NCBI RefSeq assembly: GCF_042432495.1
Contig: NZ_JBHLXC010000002.1
Span: 620,001 to 684,000, forward strand
Reading direction: 5' to 3'
Length of the DNA: 64,000 bases
Origin: Pseudochelatococcus lubricantis
GTDB taxonomy: Bacteria > Pseudomonadota > Alphaproteobacteria > Rhizobiales > Beijerinckiaceae
Part shown: positions 8,191 through 17,558 of the stretch, piece by piece
Position numbering within the stretch: position 1 is the first letter of the stretch
How the letters are laid out: every line of letters begins with the position of its first letter
Notes under the pieces: generated by a model
What the model was told of the DNA's origin: nothing
Seen by the model: only the letters and a program-made list of their open reading frames with translations
The model's database searches: none
Translations under genes and position numbers: made by a program

Positions 8191-8513
8191 GGCTGCGCAA
8201 AGATAATCTTTGCGCAGCCATCCGTCTTTGCACCGAAAAACTCTTATATATCAATGACTACGCAAAGACGCAAAGACCGCAGAGATTTTTGAGCAATCTA
8301 TTATAGAAAAACCATGGTGTGTGAGTTCGGGCTATATGCAGGTTATAACCTTTTACCGTATCTATAAAGATACAAACACCAAACGCACACGAATCCATTT
8401 TCCCTTTAATGTATATAAAAATCTTGGCATTCTTGGCTGTCTTGGCGTAGTCATTGATATATAAGGGTTTTTCAGCGCAAAGATTGGTGCAAAGATTGAG
8501 GTTTGCGCAAAGA
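8191..8513. other. Candidate replication origin of the element
   Basis: GCAAAGA occurs in plus orientation at 8197, 8262, 8270, 8477, 8489 and 8507 and in minus orientation at 8207 and 8225, clustering at both edges of an AT-rich core. Iterons flanking an AT-rich segment beside a primase-helicase gene is the plan of P4-like and PICI replication origins. The assignment rests on architecture alone. Confidence 0.5.
8235..8473. repeat. 28-bp inverted repeat flanking the AT-rich core
   Basis: Bases 8235-8262 match the reverse complement of 8446-8473 at 27 of 28 positions, with 183 bases between the arms. Both arms contain TTATATATCAATGACTACG and abut GCAAAGA repeats, and the similarity fades gradually beyond the arms. 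The spacing is too large for a terminator. Confidence 0.85.
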
Positions 8514-8571
8514 TTGCCGCCAAAATCCCCCACCCGCTGGCCGTCATGCCCGATCCGCGCGGCGGTTTAAC

Positions 8572-8597
8572 GAAGAAGGGCGGCCCATCGGCCGCCC
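8572..8597 (-). terminator. Terminator of the primase-helicase gene
   Basis: GGGCGGCC at 8578-8585 and GGCCGCCC at 8590-8597 form a perfect 8-bp stem with a 4-base loop, just past the stop codon of the leftward primase gene. On the minus strand it is followed by TTCTTCGTT, a modest T-rich tract. Confidence 0.6.
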
Positions 8598-8604
8598 CTT
8601 TCGC

Positions 8605-11430
8605 TTAATCGAAGCCTTCACCAACGACGGTTTCGCCCCCGGTGTCTTCCCACTCGATAGTCCCCGCCTGCGCCTCGAACTCCGCCCGGCATTGCGCAAG
8701 GTCCAGTCGGAACGACCACGAGGCTTTTGCGTTCCTTCGCACCATGCGGCCGGTGCCCATCGCGATGGGGAGCACGTCTCTCAATCGTCGCGTGAACTGT
8801 TGCGGTCCAATGCTGCTGTTGAAGCGGTTGCGCTGCTTTTCGGCCGCCCGAAGATACCGTGCGTGAAGGTCTTTGGGCGCTATTTCCAGCGGCTCGGCTT
8901 CCGTCCAGTGGTCGAAGCCGTGGCCGCCGTTCAGGATGTCGAATATGAAGGCGTGAACATCCCTGTAGCCCTCGATGGCTTGATCCCGCAAGGCGTCGGT
9001 GCGCGGTACGTCCCGGACCTCAAAGTCGCTGATGTCCTGTTCCAACAGCCAACGGTGCAACATGGCAGGCCCGTCGTCGTCCATCTCGGCATTGATCGCG
9101 CGGAAGTAGTCATGATCCGACCGCCGTGCTTCGGACACGTCAAGAACGAAATACCGCGCCTCGTCGTCGGATGCCGGGATAACCCAACTTTCGTTTGATG
9201 ACAGAAAGAACCGCGTTGCGTTCCTGATCTTCAGGCGCGGCATGAACTTGTCCTCGACGGTCATCGTGGGTGCGGAAATAAGCGACTTCAAGACGTTCTC
9301 GGCTTTGCGATCCCCGCCCCAACTGCCTTCCTCGACGTGCGTAAACAGTGCCTGCTTGAAGTCACCGTTGAAGCGATCAACGAGGCGGTCACTGCCCGCA
9401 AGATGAAGGCTGTGAGCCGATCCGACCATGCGGCTTATATACGTGCCCAACGTATCCTTGCCGATGCGTTTCTTGCCTCGCGTCACCACGGCCACGCCGG
9501 GTTTCTCCCATGGCCGTTGCACAAGGTGCGCCAGCCATCGAACGAGATAACGGTAGTGATCTTCGTTCCCGCTGCAAACGATGGTGCGCATATGGGCGCG
9601 TATCAGCTTGCACCCTTCGGCTGCTTCCTCGGCAGAGCAATCCGCCGGTGGCGCGCCCCATCCCCGCCAAAGATTATACACGCCATCATCTCCGGGATCG
9701 TTGCTGCCGTAGCGCGCGGGAACGAACGCAACGCCGTCAAAGAGCCGCCGCTTTGGGCTCTGCGCCCAGAAGCGGAAAGCCGGCACCATGTCCGCGTCGC
9801 CGTCATCATCCACCACAAGCACGCGCTTGTCGCGGAACCGAAGCTCGGCAGAGCGTTCGCCGGCAAACTCGACCACCGGCCGCCAGTCGTATGCTACCGC
9901 CGTTTGCCCCGACACGTTGACTATTGCGCACCGATCATTGAACCACTCGACGCACGTATCGGGGTCATTGAAGTCTGAAGGTTCCGCCGCGTCACGGTTG
10001 CGCCGGTCCGCCGATGCTCTCATACGCTCCGCCCGCTCGGCACCGGCCGTCGCCTTCTTTACCTCGCGGGCAGTTTTCACGCGCTCGTCCGTGGCCCGGT
10101 CCAACGCCCGCAGGGTGGCGTAGCTCACGCCCGCGTCCTTCAACAAGCCGCGCCAGCGTTGATACGCCGCCTCGTCGCGGCCCCTGATGCGCGCCAGCGC
10201 CTCGATATAGGCTTCCTCGAAGACCACCGTCTCCGGCGCACCGTCCCACGTCAACAGGTCCAGAAGCTCGCGCATAAGCGCGTCGTCCGCGTCGGCGTCA
10301 TCGTCGGGGATGGCCGTCGATCCGTCGAAATCGCTTGCCGACGCCTGTTCGGATTTGAAGCCGTCCAGCTTCGCCAGCCTTGCGCCGGCGTCGGGAATGC
10401 CGTTTTTCTTGAACCACGCGATCAACAGCCCCGGCCCGCCCTCCGGGTTGAACCCGGCCCAACGGGTGTCACGGTCTTCCATGAGCTGGTCGGGGTCGGT
10501 ACGGACACGTTCCGACCATTCGTCCCAAACATCGAACATCTCGTCGCCGCCGTACGCCTTCAGCGCAAAGCCAAGCTTGATCCAGTTGTCGCGGTGGCCG
10601 TAGGGCACGCCGGCCAGCATCTTCCTGATAAGGGCAATCAGTTCCGGGGCAGCGTCGTGCGGCCCATCACCCCCGCCGGTGCCCGATCCGGTCCCACGCA
10701 TCACCAATTCCGCCGTCACGCCCAAAGGCCCCAGCGCCCCGCGAATGGCGTCGGAAACGGCGTCCCAACTTTCCACGTCCGCCGGAACCAACTCCGGCAG
10801 GTCCGCCGCGTCGATATCCGTCAACGGCGTGCCATCCCATGAATAACGCCGGCCGGCCGGCCCGTGCCACGACGCCGGCAACGTGGTCAGGTTACGCTCT
10901 GCCAACAGCTCGACATGCCCGATGACCTTGGGAACAACTTCGCCGGTTGTCACGTCGGTGGTTTTGCCCCGCGTCAGCGTGATAACGCCTTTACGCAACG
11001 TCGGGTGCCCACGGAAGAACAGCGAAAGCCGATCCGGCCGCCCGCGCTTGCCTGATGGGGTGATGGGAAGCGCGGCCCGAACGGCGTTCACAACGTCCGG
11101 CGCGCCGTCAACGTCGATATCGACGGTCAATAGCGTAGACCCGTTCACGACCGACACGTCGGCGGGCCGGAATGAGCTGCCGTCGCCGAACGTTTCAATC
11201 CAATATCGGAGGATGTCTTCGGACGGCGCTTCATGCGCGTAGTTCTGAAACCCCTTGATATGCGGCTTCTTCTCGCCCGCGTGTTGCGGGATCGGGCGGT
11301 AGCCGCGCCGGAACAGGTCTAGCGCGATGTCGTGGAAAGGTTTGTGGCGCTTATCCCTAGATTTTTCACCAGTTTCATGTGTATGTCTATTGACATTATC
11401 AAAGTTTTCATGCATAAAATCACTGTTCAT
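8605..11430 (-). CDS. Primase-polymerase / SF3-type helicase replication protein
   Basis: This 941-residue protein should replicate the element. Residues about 30-215 form a bifunctional primase-polymerase domain with the acidic motif VDIDVDG (D104, D106) and SWHG near 187-190. Residues about 262-345 resemble a PriCT-type primase C-terminal module. The C-terminal part (about 600-860) is a DUF5906/virulence-E-like helicase with a P-loop at GKKRIGKDT (652-660), an acidic Walker B-like VEE near 699-701, motif C SSN at 744-746 and a downstream arginine at about 759. The middle is charged and helical. The plan parallels the P4 alpha protein and PICI primases. It ends next to the origin-like block and follows the AlpA-like regulator and a 365-aa protein on the same strand. 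Confidence 0.9.
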   Translation of the reverse strand: MNSDFMHENFDNVNRHTHETGEKSRDKRHKPFHDIALDLFRRGYRPIPQHAGEKKPHIKGFQNYAHEAPSEDILRYWIETFGDGSSFRPADVSVVNGSTLLTVDIDVDGAPDVVNAVRAALPITPSGKRGRPDRLSLFFRGHPTLRKGVITLTRGKTTDVTTGEVVPKVIGHVELLAERNLTTLPASWHGPAGRRYSWDGTPLTDIDAADLPELVPADVESWDAVSDAIRGALGPLGVTAELVMRGTGSGTGGGDGPHDAAPELIALIRKMLAGVPYGHRDNWIKLGFALKAYGGDEMFDVWDEWSERVRTDPDQLMEDRDTRWAGFNPEGGPGLLIAWFKKNGIPDAGARLAKLDGFKSEQASASDFDGSTAIPDDDADADDALMRELLDLLTWDGAPETVVFEEAYIEALARIRGRDEAAYQRWRGLLKDAGVSYATLRALDRATDERVKTAREVKKATAGAERAERMRASADRRNRDAAEPSDFNDPDTCVEWFNDRCAIVNVSGQTAVAYDWRPVVEFAGERSAELRFRDKRVLVVDDDGDADMVPAFRFWAQSPKRRLFDGVAFVPARYGSNDPGDDGVYNLWRGWGAPPADCSAEEAAEGCKLIRAHMRTIVCSGNEDHYRYLVRWLAHLVQRPWEKPGVAVVTRGKKRIGKDTLGTYISRMVGSAHSLHLAGSDRLVDRFNGDFKQALFTHVEEGSWGGDRKAENVLKSLISAPTMTVEDKFMPRLKIRNATRFFLSSNESWVIPASDDEARYFVLDVSEARRSDHDYFRAINAEMDDDGPAMLHRWLLEQDISDFEVRDVPRTDALRDQAIEGYRDVHAFIFDILNGGHGFDHWTEAEPLEIAPKDLHARYLRAAEKQRNRFNSSIGPQQFTRRLRDVLPIAMGTGRMVRRNAKASWSFRLDLAQCRAEFEAQAGTIEWEDTGGETVVGEGFD

Positions 11431-11623
11431 TGTGATTGCTCGACTATCTCGAACCCGCCGGGAATTGCCGAACGGCGGGATTTTATTTTCGAGAACGGCT
11501 AAGCCGTCTGGATCGGGATTGATCCTCCTTCTGTTCGATTAAATTGGTCTGGTTTTGATCTTGCCCCGTGCCCATGGGGATAGCGGCCGTAATGCGGGCG
11601 CGGGGGATTGGTGTCGGGGGTGT

Positions 11624-12721
11624 TCAGACTGCGCGCGCAGCGTCCCGGTGCGCGGGTGGTTCCATCGTCACCCCCCAATGAAGCTCCGGAATATGACTGC
11701 CGCTGCCTGTGCCGCAGGCGTGCACGATGAAATCCGCTTCCACGATGTCGTCTTCATCGCCGCGAAAAACGAAGAAGCTCAAGCGGGCGTCCGCGCGGCG
11801 ATCAGCGTACTTTGTGTCAGCGAACAGCCATGCGCCGCTGCCGGTATAGCAAAGAGCTCCCCCGACAGCGACCACCGCCACCCGGCCCGGCCCTTCAAGC
11901 GAAATCGCATCCTCGACGCTTGCATGCGCAACGATAAGCGCGTCGTGCCCGTCGTCCGCGATCTTGTATGCTTCGTCCAGCGTAACGCCGTGCCCGTGAT
12001 CGCCGGCAAGTGCCAGCAGTTCGCCGCCGCCGATGCGGCCCGCCCATCGTGCGCCGCCGATAGCTTTACGCAGTCCGTCAGCACCCCACGGGGTCCAGAT
12101 CACGATGCGCAAGGGCCGATCCGCAACATTCGGTTCCTCGCCTGAACGTCGGGTTCCAAGCGGCAGACCGGCCGCCAGTCGCACCGCGAATGTCGCCGCG
12201 ATGTTCTGCGCATCGGCGCGCACGGACCAGCCTCGACTTGCGGCGTGCGCCGCCACAACCGGTTCACAATCAACCGTTGCTACTTCGCCGCCACCGGCAA
12301 AGCCGGGGATCAGCACCGGGCCAAGGTCCGCCGCCAAAAGTCCGTCGATGATACGAACAAGGTCCATGAACGCATCGCTTGCGGCCGGGTCGAAATTCTC
12401 GCCGGACGGTCCCGGCTCCGGGGCGATCAAGTCGGGAAACACGACGTTCCCGAAATCCCCGGCTTCGGGCCGCTCCACCCCGTCCGGTGGGTCTTTGGGT
12501 TCGACGCCGAGCGCGGACAACAAGTTCACACCGGGGAACATTCGGGTCACGGCAGCGGCGGCGGCGGTAATGGCCTCGCGTCGCCCGCGCCCCAAATCAA
12601 TTGCGCTGTCGCGCAGCGCCTTGAACAGCGTGAGCGCCCGTCCAACGTTCCGCCTGTGCTCAACATCATTCACGCTAACGTGGAATTGCGCCTCGTCGCG
12701 CGACTTGATACGTTTCGTCAT
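11624..12721 (-). CDS. Hypothetical element protein (365 aa)
   Basis: I do not recognise this protein. It begins with a basic MTKRIKSRDE segment and is otherwise alanine- and glycine-rich, with repeated hydrophobic beta-like stretches in the second half, for example VVAVGGALCYTG. A short strand-loop pattern VIWTPWGADGLRKA lies near residue 215. There is no signal peptide. I chose ATG 12721 because AAGGA lies upstream; a start at 12775 in the same frame lacks such a site. Lying between the AlpA-like regulator and the primase on one strand, it probably serves replication or its control. The nucleotide-binding look of the C-terminal half is inference only. Confidence 0.75.
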   Translation of the reverse strand: MTKRIKSRDEAQFHVSVNDVEHRRNVGRALTLFKALRDSAIDLGRGRREAITAAAAAVTRMFPGVNLLSALGVEPKDPPDGVERPEAGDFGNVVFPDLIAPEPGPSGENFDPAASDAFMDLVRIIDGLLAADLGPVLIPGFAGGGEVATVDCEPVVAAHAASRGWSVRADAQNIAATFAVRLAAGLPLGTRRSGEEPNVADRPLRIVIWTPWGADGLRKAIGGARWAGRIGGGELLALAGDHGHGVTLDEAYKIADDGHDALIVAHASVEDAISLEGPGRVAVVAVGGALCYTGSGAWLFADTKYADRRADARLSFFVFRGDEDDIVEADFIVHACGTGSGSHIPELHWGVTMEPPAHRDAARAV

Positions 12722-12800
12722 CTGCTTTGTTCCTTGTTTGATGAATGCGGGCCGCGCTTTTCCCCGTGCGGCCATTTTTCTACTCGTCAGGACGTGGCCG

Positions 12801-13013
12801 TCAGTCCCGGCGTGCCGCGCGCTCGCGCTCCCATTTTTCCAGATCAGCCCGTCGCCAGTACCTCCGGCGTCCGAAAAAGACCGGGGCAGGGAAACTCATG
12901 CGCGGGTCTCTCTCCCACCGCCACAAAGTCATGGCCGTTGTGGAATACCGGGCCAGAACATCGCGCGTCGGCAGATACTCCCGATCCTCCGCCCGCGTCG
13001 CCGTAATCGTCAT
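12801..13013 (-). CDS. AlpA-like DNA-binding regulator / excisionase (70 aa)
   Basis: The protein is one winged helix-turn-helix of the AlpA/HTH_17 type: EYLPTRDVLARY begins helix 1, TTAMTLWRWERD is the recognition helix and FGRRRYWRRADLEKWE forms the wing and final helix. In P4-like satellites and PICIs such proteins activate integrase or early genes and assist excision. It heads a leftward set with the 365-aa gene (gap of 79 bases) and the primase. GGGGA lies upstream of its ATG. Likely targets are the phased repeats before the integrase and the palindrome at 13181-13201. Confidence 0.88.
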   Translation of the reverse strand: MTITATRAEDREYLPTRDVLARYSTTAMTLWRWERDPRMSFPAPVFFGRRRYWRRADLEKWERERAARRD

Positions 13014-13180
13014 ATCGCTATCCCCGCGTTATCGAACGTGAGCACAATTCACCACGCGGGGCGGCGTGGATCATGGAAATAAAACCGGGGCGAATTTTTA
13101 GGACGAAAGGTCGGTGACGTTGGCGCGCATTGTGCTTCGTGTTCGGCCGTGCTGCGGTTTCCGGCGCACGAAAACGCAAT

Positions 13181-13201
13181 CCGCTGATATAGTATCAGCG
13201 G
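13181..13201. promoter_or_regulatory. Palindromic operator candidate
   Basis: CCGCTGATA-TAG-TATCAGCGG is a perfect 9-bp inverted repeat with a 3-base centre. It lies about 170 bases upstream of the AlpA-like gene and beside an AT-rich tract that could hold a promoter. It looks like an operator for a dimeric repressor, possibly one encoded by a helper phage or the host, since the element carries no obvious CI-like gene. Confidence 0.5.
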
Positions 13202-13266
13202 CTCTATAAAATTATTTCTTTATATATCAATTTGTTGTTCGTGTTTTTTCCTGCATGCGCTAGTCG

Positions 13267-13474
13267 AGGGTAACGATGGGGTAACGGCGCGGGGAAATTT
13301 TGCCTCAAAAATGGATGTCTCGCGGTTCCGCTGGGGGCGGTTCGCTTCAAACTGCCAGCGCAGCGAAAAGTGTGCGGTTCGGTCGGATGACGGCCACGGT
13401 TCTTATGGTGCGGTAGGTTGTCGCAGCGATGGCCGCACTTCCGGCTCTGCCGCCGTTACCCGGAGCGTTACCCC
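13267..13474. promoter_or_regulatory. Right-arm GTTACCC(C) site pairs
   Basis: AGGGTAAC at 13267-13274 and GGGGTAAC at 13278-13285 form one pair spaced 11 bp apart. GTTACCC at 13455-13461 and GTTACCCC at 13467-13474 form an inverted pair spaced 12 bp apart. The same octamer occurs at 2364 and 2478 near the other end. These are candidate arm-type binding sites of the DUF4102 domain of the integrase. Confidence 0.5.
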
Positions 13475-13520
13475 GAAGGCCGAGTGCCGGTCTTCTCTTC
13501 CTGCTAAATGCTTGATTTAT

Positions 13521-13568
13521 TTGGTGAGCGCGCTGGGGCTCGAACCCAGGACCTACTGATTAAAAGTC
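13521..13568. repeat. Right attachment repeat within tRNA-Lys
   Basis: This is the second copy of the 48-bp repeat. Here it completes an intact tRNA-Lys, so the element supplied the 3' half that restores the gene after insertion. Confidence 0.95.
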
Positions 13569-13597
13569 AGTTGCTCTACCGGCTGAGCTACGCGCTC
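13522..13597 (-). tRNA. tRNA-Lys (UUU)
   Basis: The minus strand folds as a canonical tRNA: acceptor stem GAGCGCG/CGCGCTC, D arm with AGCTCAGCCGGTAGAGC, anticodon stem ACTGA/TCAGT with loop CTTTTAA (anticodon TTT), T arm GGTTCGAGCC, and an encoded CCA. It is the integration target of the element on its 3' side. Confidence 0.97.
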
Positions 13598-13815
13598 ACT
13601 CACCAATGGCGGCATATATTGCCGCGTATCCGTTTCTTCGTTTCCCGTCAAGCCTCAGTGGATGAAGGAACGTTTCGGGCCGATTGTGACCTGCCTGTCA
13701 TCGGATTGCGTAATCAGATACGGAGTCGCGGTCGCCGGGTCAATACGCAAAGCGGGCTTCCCGGGCAGAAGGGCGGTTTTTGCACATATCTAGCCCCGCC
13801 CGCCGATGCTGCCGT

Positions 13816-14313
13816 TCAGCCTGCCGCGCCGTCGCGGATCGGTGGCTGGAAGGTCAGGCCCATGTCCCAGGGGAAGTAGATCCAGGTGTCCTGCGATACT
13901 TCCGTGATGAAGGTGTCGACCAGCGGCCGGCCCTGCGGCTTGGCGTAGATCGCCGCGTAGTGGGCCTCTGGCAGCAGCGTGTGCACCAGCGCGAGCGTCT
14001 TGCCGGTGTCGACGAGGTCGTCGACGACGAGCACGCCCCGCCCCGCGTTCTGGCTGATGGACGGCGCGATATCCTTGATCAGCCTCAGTTCGCCCTGGTT
14101 CGCATAGTCATGGTAACTGGCGATGCATACGGTTTCGATCAGCCGGATTTCAAGCTCGCGGGCGATGATCGCCGCCGGCACGAGGCCGCCGCGCGTGATG
14201 CATACCAACGCTTCGAACGGTCCCGCTTCATGCAGGCGCCACGCCAGCGCGCGGGCGTCGCGGTGAAACTGGTCCCACGAAACCGGGAATGCTTTCCGGG
14301 AAGGCGCAGTCAT
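13816..14313 (-). CDS. gpt: Xanthine-guanine phosphoribosyltransferase
   Basis: The 165-residue protein is a type I phosphoribosyltransferase that converts xanthine, guanine and hypoxanthine with PRPP to the nucleotides for purine salvage. The PRPP-binding signature VLVVDDLVDTGKT lies at about residues 83-95 and the N-terminal loop ITRGGLVPA at about 39-47, with the C-terminal WIYFPWD that is typical of bacterial Gpt. I chose the ATG at 14313 because the family begins with a TAPSRKAFPVSW-like segment; a longer frame extends 27 codons upstream. It is followed on the same strand by tRNA-Lys. Confidence 0.93.
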   Translation of the reverse strand: MTAPSRKAFPVSWDQFHRDARALAWRLHEAGPFEALVCITRGGLVPAAIIARELEIRLIETVCIASYHDYANQGELRLIKDIAPSISQNAGRGVLVVDDLVDTGKTLALVHTLLPEAHYAAIYAKPQGRPLVDTFITEVSQDTWIYFPWDMGLTFQPPIRDGAAG

Positions 14314-14454
14314 GTGAAAAATGCCTTTTGCTGAATCGGGAGGAGGAGATGCCGTTAGCGCGCCTTCCGGCAATTGTCCATAGTCCTGATGCACGGCCTC
14401 ACGTGACGGCTGTCTGAACGCATATTATCTGGGCGACTGCCGCCCGGCGGCAGG

Positions 14455-15219
14455 TTAGCCGGCGGCAAGCGTCATCCGCGCGGCGAGCGCGATCACCTCG
14501 TTGTGCGCGGCTTCCAGCGCCTGCGCGTCGCGCGAGCGGAGCACGAGATGCGTGCCATACTGCCCGTTTTCCATGAACGGGTAGCTGCCGATCGACACCG
14601 TCCCGTGGTTTGCCGCGATCGTCGCCAGATCGGCGGCGACGTCGCCCTCCCGGCATGCCGCGCGCACTGTGCGGGACATCATCGGCACACCGGTGGCAAG
14701 CTGCGGGGCGACATTGTCGAGCATCACCTGCATGATGGCGGGAATGCCGGCCATCACGATGACATTGCCGATCCAGAAGCCGGGCGCCTTCGAGATGGGG
14801 TTGACGACCAGCCGGGCACCGGCGGGAATGCGCGCCATCCGCCGGCGCGCGGCGTTCATGTCCTCGGGGCGGATGTATTCGAGCAGCATGGCGATCGCCC
14901 GCGGATCCTCGTCGATCGACACGCCGAAAGCGCGCGCGATGGCGTCCGCCGTGATGTCGTCGTGCGTCGGGCCGATGCCACCCGTGGTGAACACATAGGT
15001 ATAGCGGGCGCGCAGCGCGTTGACGGCATCGACGATCTCGTCCTCAACATCCGGAACGACGCGCACCTCGCGAAGATCGATGCCGATCGCCGTCAGATAT
15101 TCCGCGATATAGCCGCCGTTGCGGTCCTTCGTCCGGCCGGAGAGGATTTCGTCGCCGATGATCAGCACCGCCGCCGTTATCGTCGCCGGCTTTGCTGCCG
15201 CCTCGATGCCTTCCGTCAT
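14455..15219 (-). CDS. CinA-type MoCF (molybdopterin-binding) domain protein
   Basis: This 254-residue protein consists mainly of a MoaB/MogA-like MoCF domain with IIGDEILSGRTKDRN near the N-terminus and the TTGGIGPTHDD loop at about residues 79-89. It matches the standalone N-terminal domain of CinA-like competence/damage-inducible proteins, which in bacteria bind or hydrolyse nucleotide adducts such as ADP-ribose. The C-terminal nicotinamide-nucleotide amidase domain of full CinA is absent, which is common in Rhizobiales. I chose ATG 15219 with AAGG close upstream. Confidence 0.88.
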   Translation of the reverse strand: MTEGIEAAAKPATITAAVLIIGDEILSGRTKDRNGGYIAEYLTAIGIDLREVRVVPDVEDEIVDAVNALRARYTYVFTTGGIGPTHDDITADAIARAFGVSIDEDPRAIAMLLEYIRPEDMNAARRRMARIPAGARLVVNPISKAPGFWIGNVIVMAGIPAIMQVMLDNVAPQLATGVPMMSRTVRAACREGDVAADLATIAANHGTVSIGSYPFMENGQYGTHLVLRSRDAQALEAAHNEVIALAARMTLAAG

Positions 15220-15572
15220 CACCTTACGTCTCCGATCGTTGCCCGGCATGCCGCAGCGGGCCGTGGGCGGGCATTTGAGACGGCGGCCAGACAGTCAGGA
15301 TCGCGCCGTCGCTCTATCCATTCTTCCGCATCAATTTGCCCGAAAAGCCGATTTCCCGGTTCAATGCGCCAGAGGGCCAACCGTTCTGACGGAATCAGAC
15401 CGCGCACTCAAAATTCTATATGTTGGCGCAACTTGCATCCAACCCGCTGGATCGACTTGAATGCAAACTACTTCAGACTCTGTTCTGTCTACGTTGAAAC
15501 AGGACAGATTCTCGATTCCTTATTTTGAGCGATTCTCATCGATCAGATGTTTCCATCTGATCGGAACGCGCT
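15220..15572. other. Intergenic region with a palindrome
   Basis: About 350 bases carry no convincing gene. The only clear structure is a 9-bp inverted repeat near the right end (15541-15562), listed separately. Confidence 0.4.
15541..15562. repeat. Palindrome resembling an intergenic repeat
   Basis: GATCAGATG and CATCTGATC form a perfect 9-bp stem with a TTTC loop, followed by GGAACGCGCTCTAG. A palindrome next to ACGCGCTC is reminiscent of short dispersed intergenic repeats common in Rhizobiales. It lies just past the stop of the LemA-like gene and could also end its transcript, but there is no T run. Confidence 0.45.
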
Positions 15573-16163
15573 CTAGGTTTTCGGAAGCGCCGCCGGGTCG
15601 AAGCTCGTGATCATCGGCCTGGCTGCGGGCTCCACCAGCCCGGCGAGCCAGCGGGTTGGAACCTTGGTCACAAGACGGTTGTAGGCTTCCGCAGCGCGGG
15701 CATAATCGCTGCGCGCGACGACGATGCGGCTTTCGCTCTGCGCGAGCCGCCCGAGCACCGTGCTGACCGGTGGCTGCGCCCGCCGCTCCGGATAGAGCTG
15801 CATCATGTCGAGCACCTTGCCGAGTTCCACGGAAAGCGCGTCCTGCGTCGTCATGAAGGCGCGGAACAGATCGGCCGAGTAGGGCGTGCGCGCATCCGCC
15901 GCGTAGTTGATGACCTGCTGCCGCTTGTTCTCAAGGGCCGCGATCAGGTCGAGCTGCGCGGGATTGACCGCGCGCACGGCGTCAATCACATCCTGCGTCA
16001 GATAGGCGCGCAGCTTGAACTGCCGCTCCACCTCGCCCCAGGCGCTCGTCGCGCGGCTTTGCACCTGCGGTACGTTCATGAAGCGCGCGCCGACAAAGGC
16101 GAGCGCAAGAACAAGGATCACGCCAACCACGACAAAGACGCGGCTGCGGGAGGGAGCCCCCAT
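15573..16163 (-). CDS. LemA family-like membrane-anchored protein
   Basis: The 196-residue protein has one N-terminal transmembrane helix (about residues 9-26) and a helical periplasmic or cytoplasmic domain. The segment SAWGEVERQFKLRAYL (about 41-56) matches the LemA pattern of a tryptophan, then glutamate and a basic run, and AYNRLV near 168-173 fits the late LemA helix. I chose the ATG at 16163 because it starts directly before the membrane helix. LemA proteins have no firm biochemical role. It stands alone, followed by the palindrome at 15541. Confidence 0.65.
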   Translation of the reverse strand: MGAPSRSRVFVVVGVILVLALAFVGARFMNVPQVQSRATSAWGEVERQFKLRAYLTQDVIDAVRAVNPAQLDLIAALENKRQQVINYAADARTPYSADLFRAFMTTQDALSVELGKVLDMMQLYPERRAQPPVSTVLGRLAQSESRIVVARSDYARAAEAYNRLVTKVPTRWLAGLVEPAARPMITSFDPAALPKT

Positions 16164-16286
16164 ACCTGAGATCCTGTGAGTCTGGCTTACCAAATCTCTG
16201 TGTCCGTTATCTTCGCGGAGTGGCGCTTCATCGAACAACCGATTTCAATAAAGGCCGAATCTCCGTCACATACAAGGCCGGCGCTG

Positions 16287-17558
<1,272 letters not shown>

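Larger units (their letters stand above)
7853..8571. other. Convergent non-coding region containing an origin-like block
   Basis: This 720-base gap between two convergent genes needs no promoters yet is full of structure. A perfect 10-bp inverted repeat lies at 7888-7897 and 7917-7926, a perfect 13-bp palindrome with a 3-base centre at 8191-8219, and eight copies of GCAAAGA or its complement between 8197 and 8513. Between the repeats is an AT-rich core with smaller palindromes at 8341-8350 and 8358-8373. Short reading frames here look like chance. Confidence 0.6.
13014..13520. other. Right-end control region of the element, no gene
   Basis: About 500 bases lie between the AlpA-like gene and the right repeat. 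They hold the AlpA promoter region, an AT-rich tract at 13203-13255, a perfect palindrome and two pairs of GTTACCCC-type sites. I see no convincing coding frame. Confidence 0.6.
2297..13568. mobile_element. Integrated satellite-like element in tRNA-Lys
   Basis: A 48-bp perfect direct repeat at 2297-2344 and 13521-13568 bounds about 11.3 kb that interrupts the 3' half of a tRNA-Lys gene. The right copy forms part of the intact tRNA and the left copy is the displaced 3' end. Inside are a tyrosine integrase next to the left end, an AlpA-like regulator near the right end, a primase-polymerase/helicase, an origin-like non-coding block and accessory genes. No capsid, terminase, relaxase or type IV secretion genes are present. 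The content fits a phage satellite or small integrative plasmid better than a prophage or conjugative element, but that classification is inference. Confidence 0.9.

Noticed and set aside
8503..9198. 231-codon rightward frame entering the primase gene
   Set aside because: It is antisense to the helicase domain of the primase-helicase gene, starts inside the origin-like block and lacks any family features.
13311..13559. Short rightward reading frame at the right end of the element
   Set aside because: It runs into the tRNA-Lys repeat, lacks a ribosome binding site and has no recognisable features.
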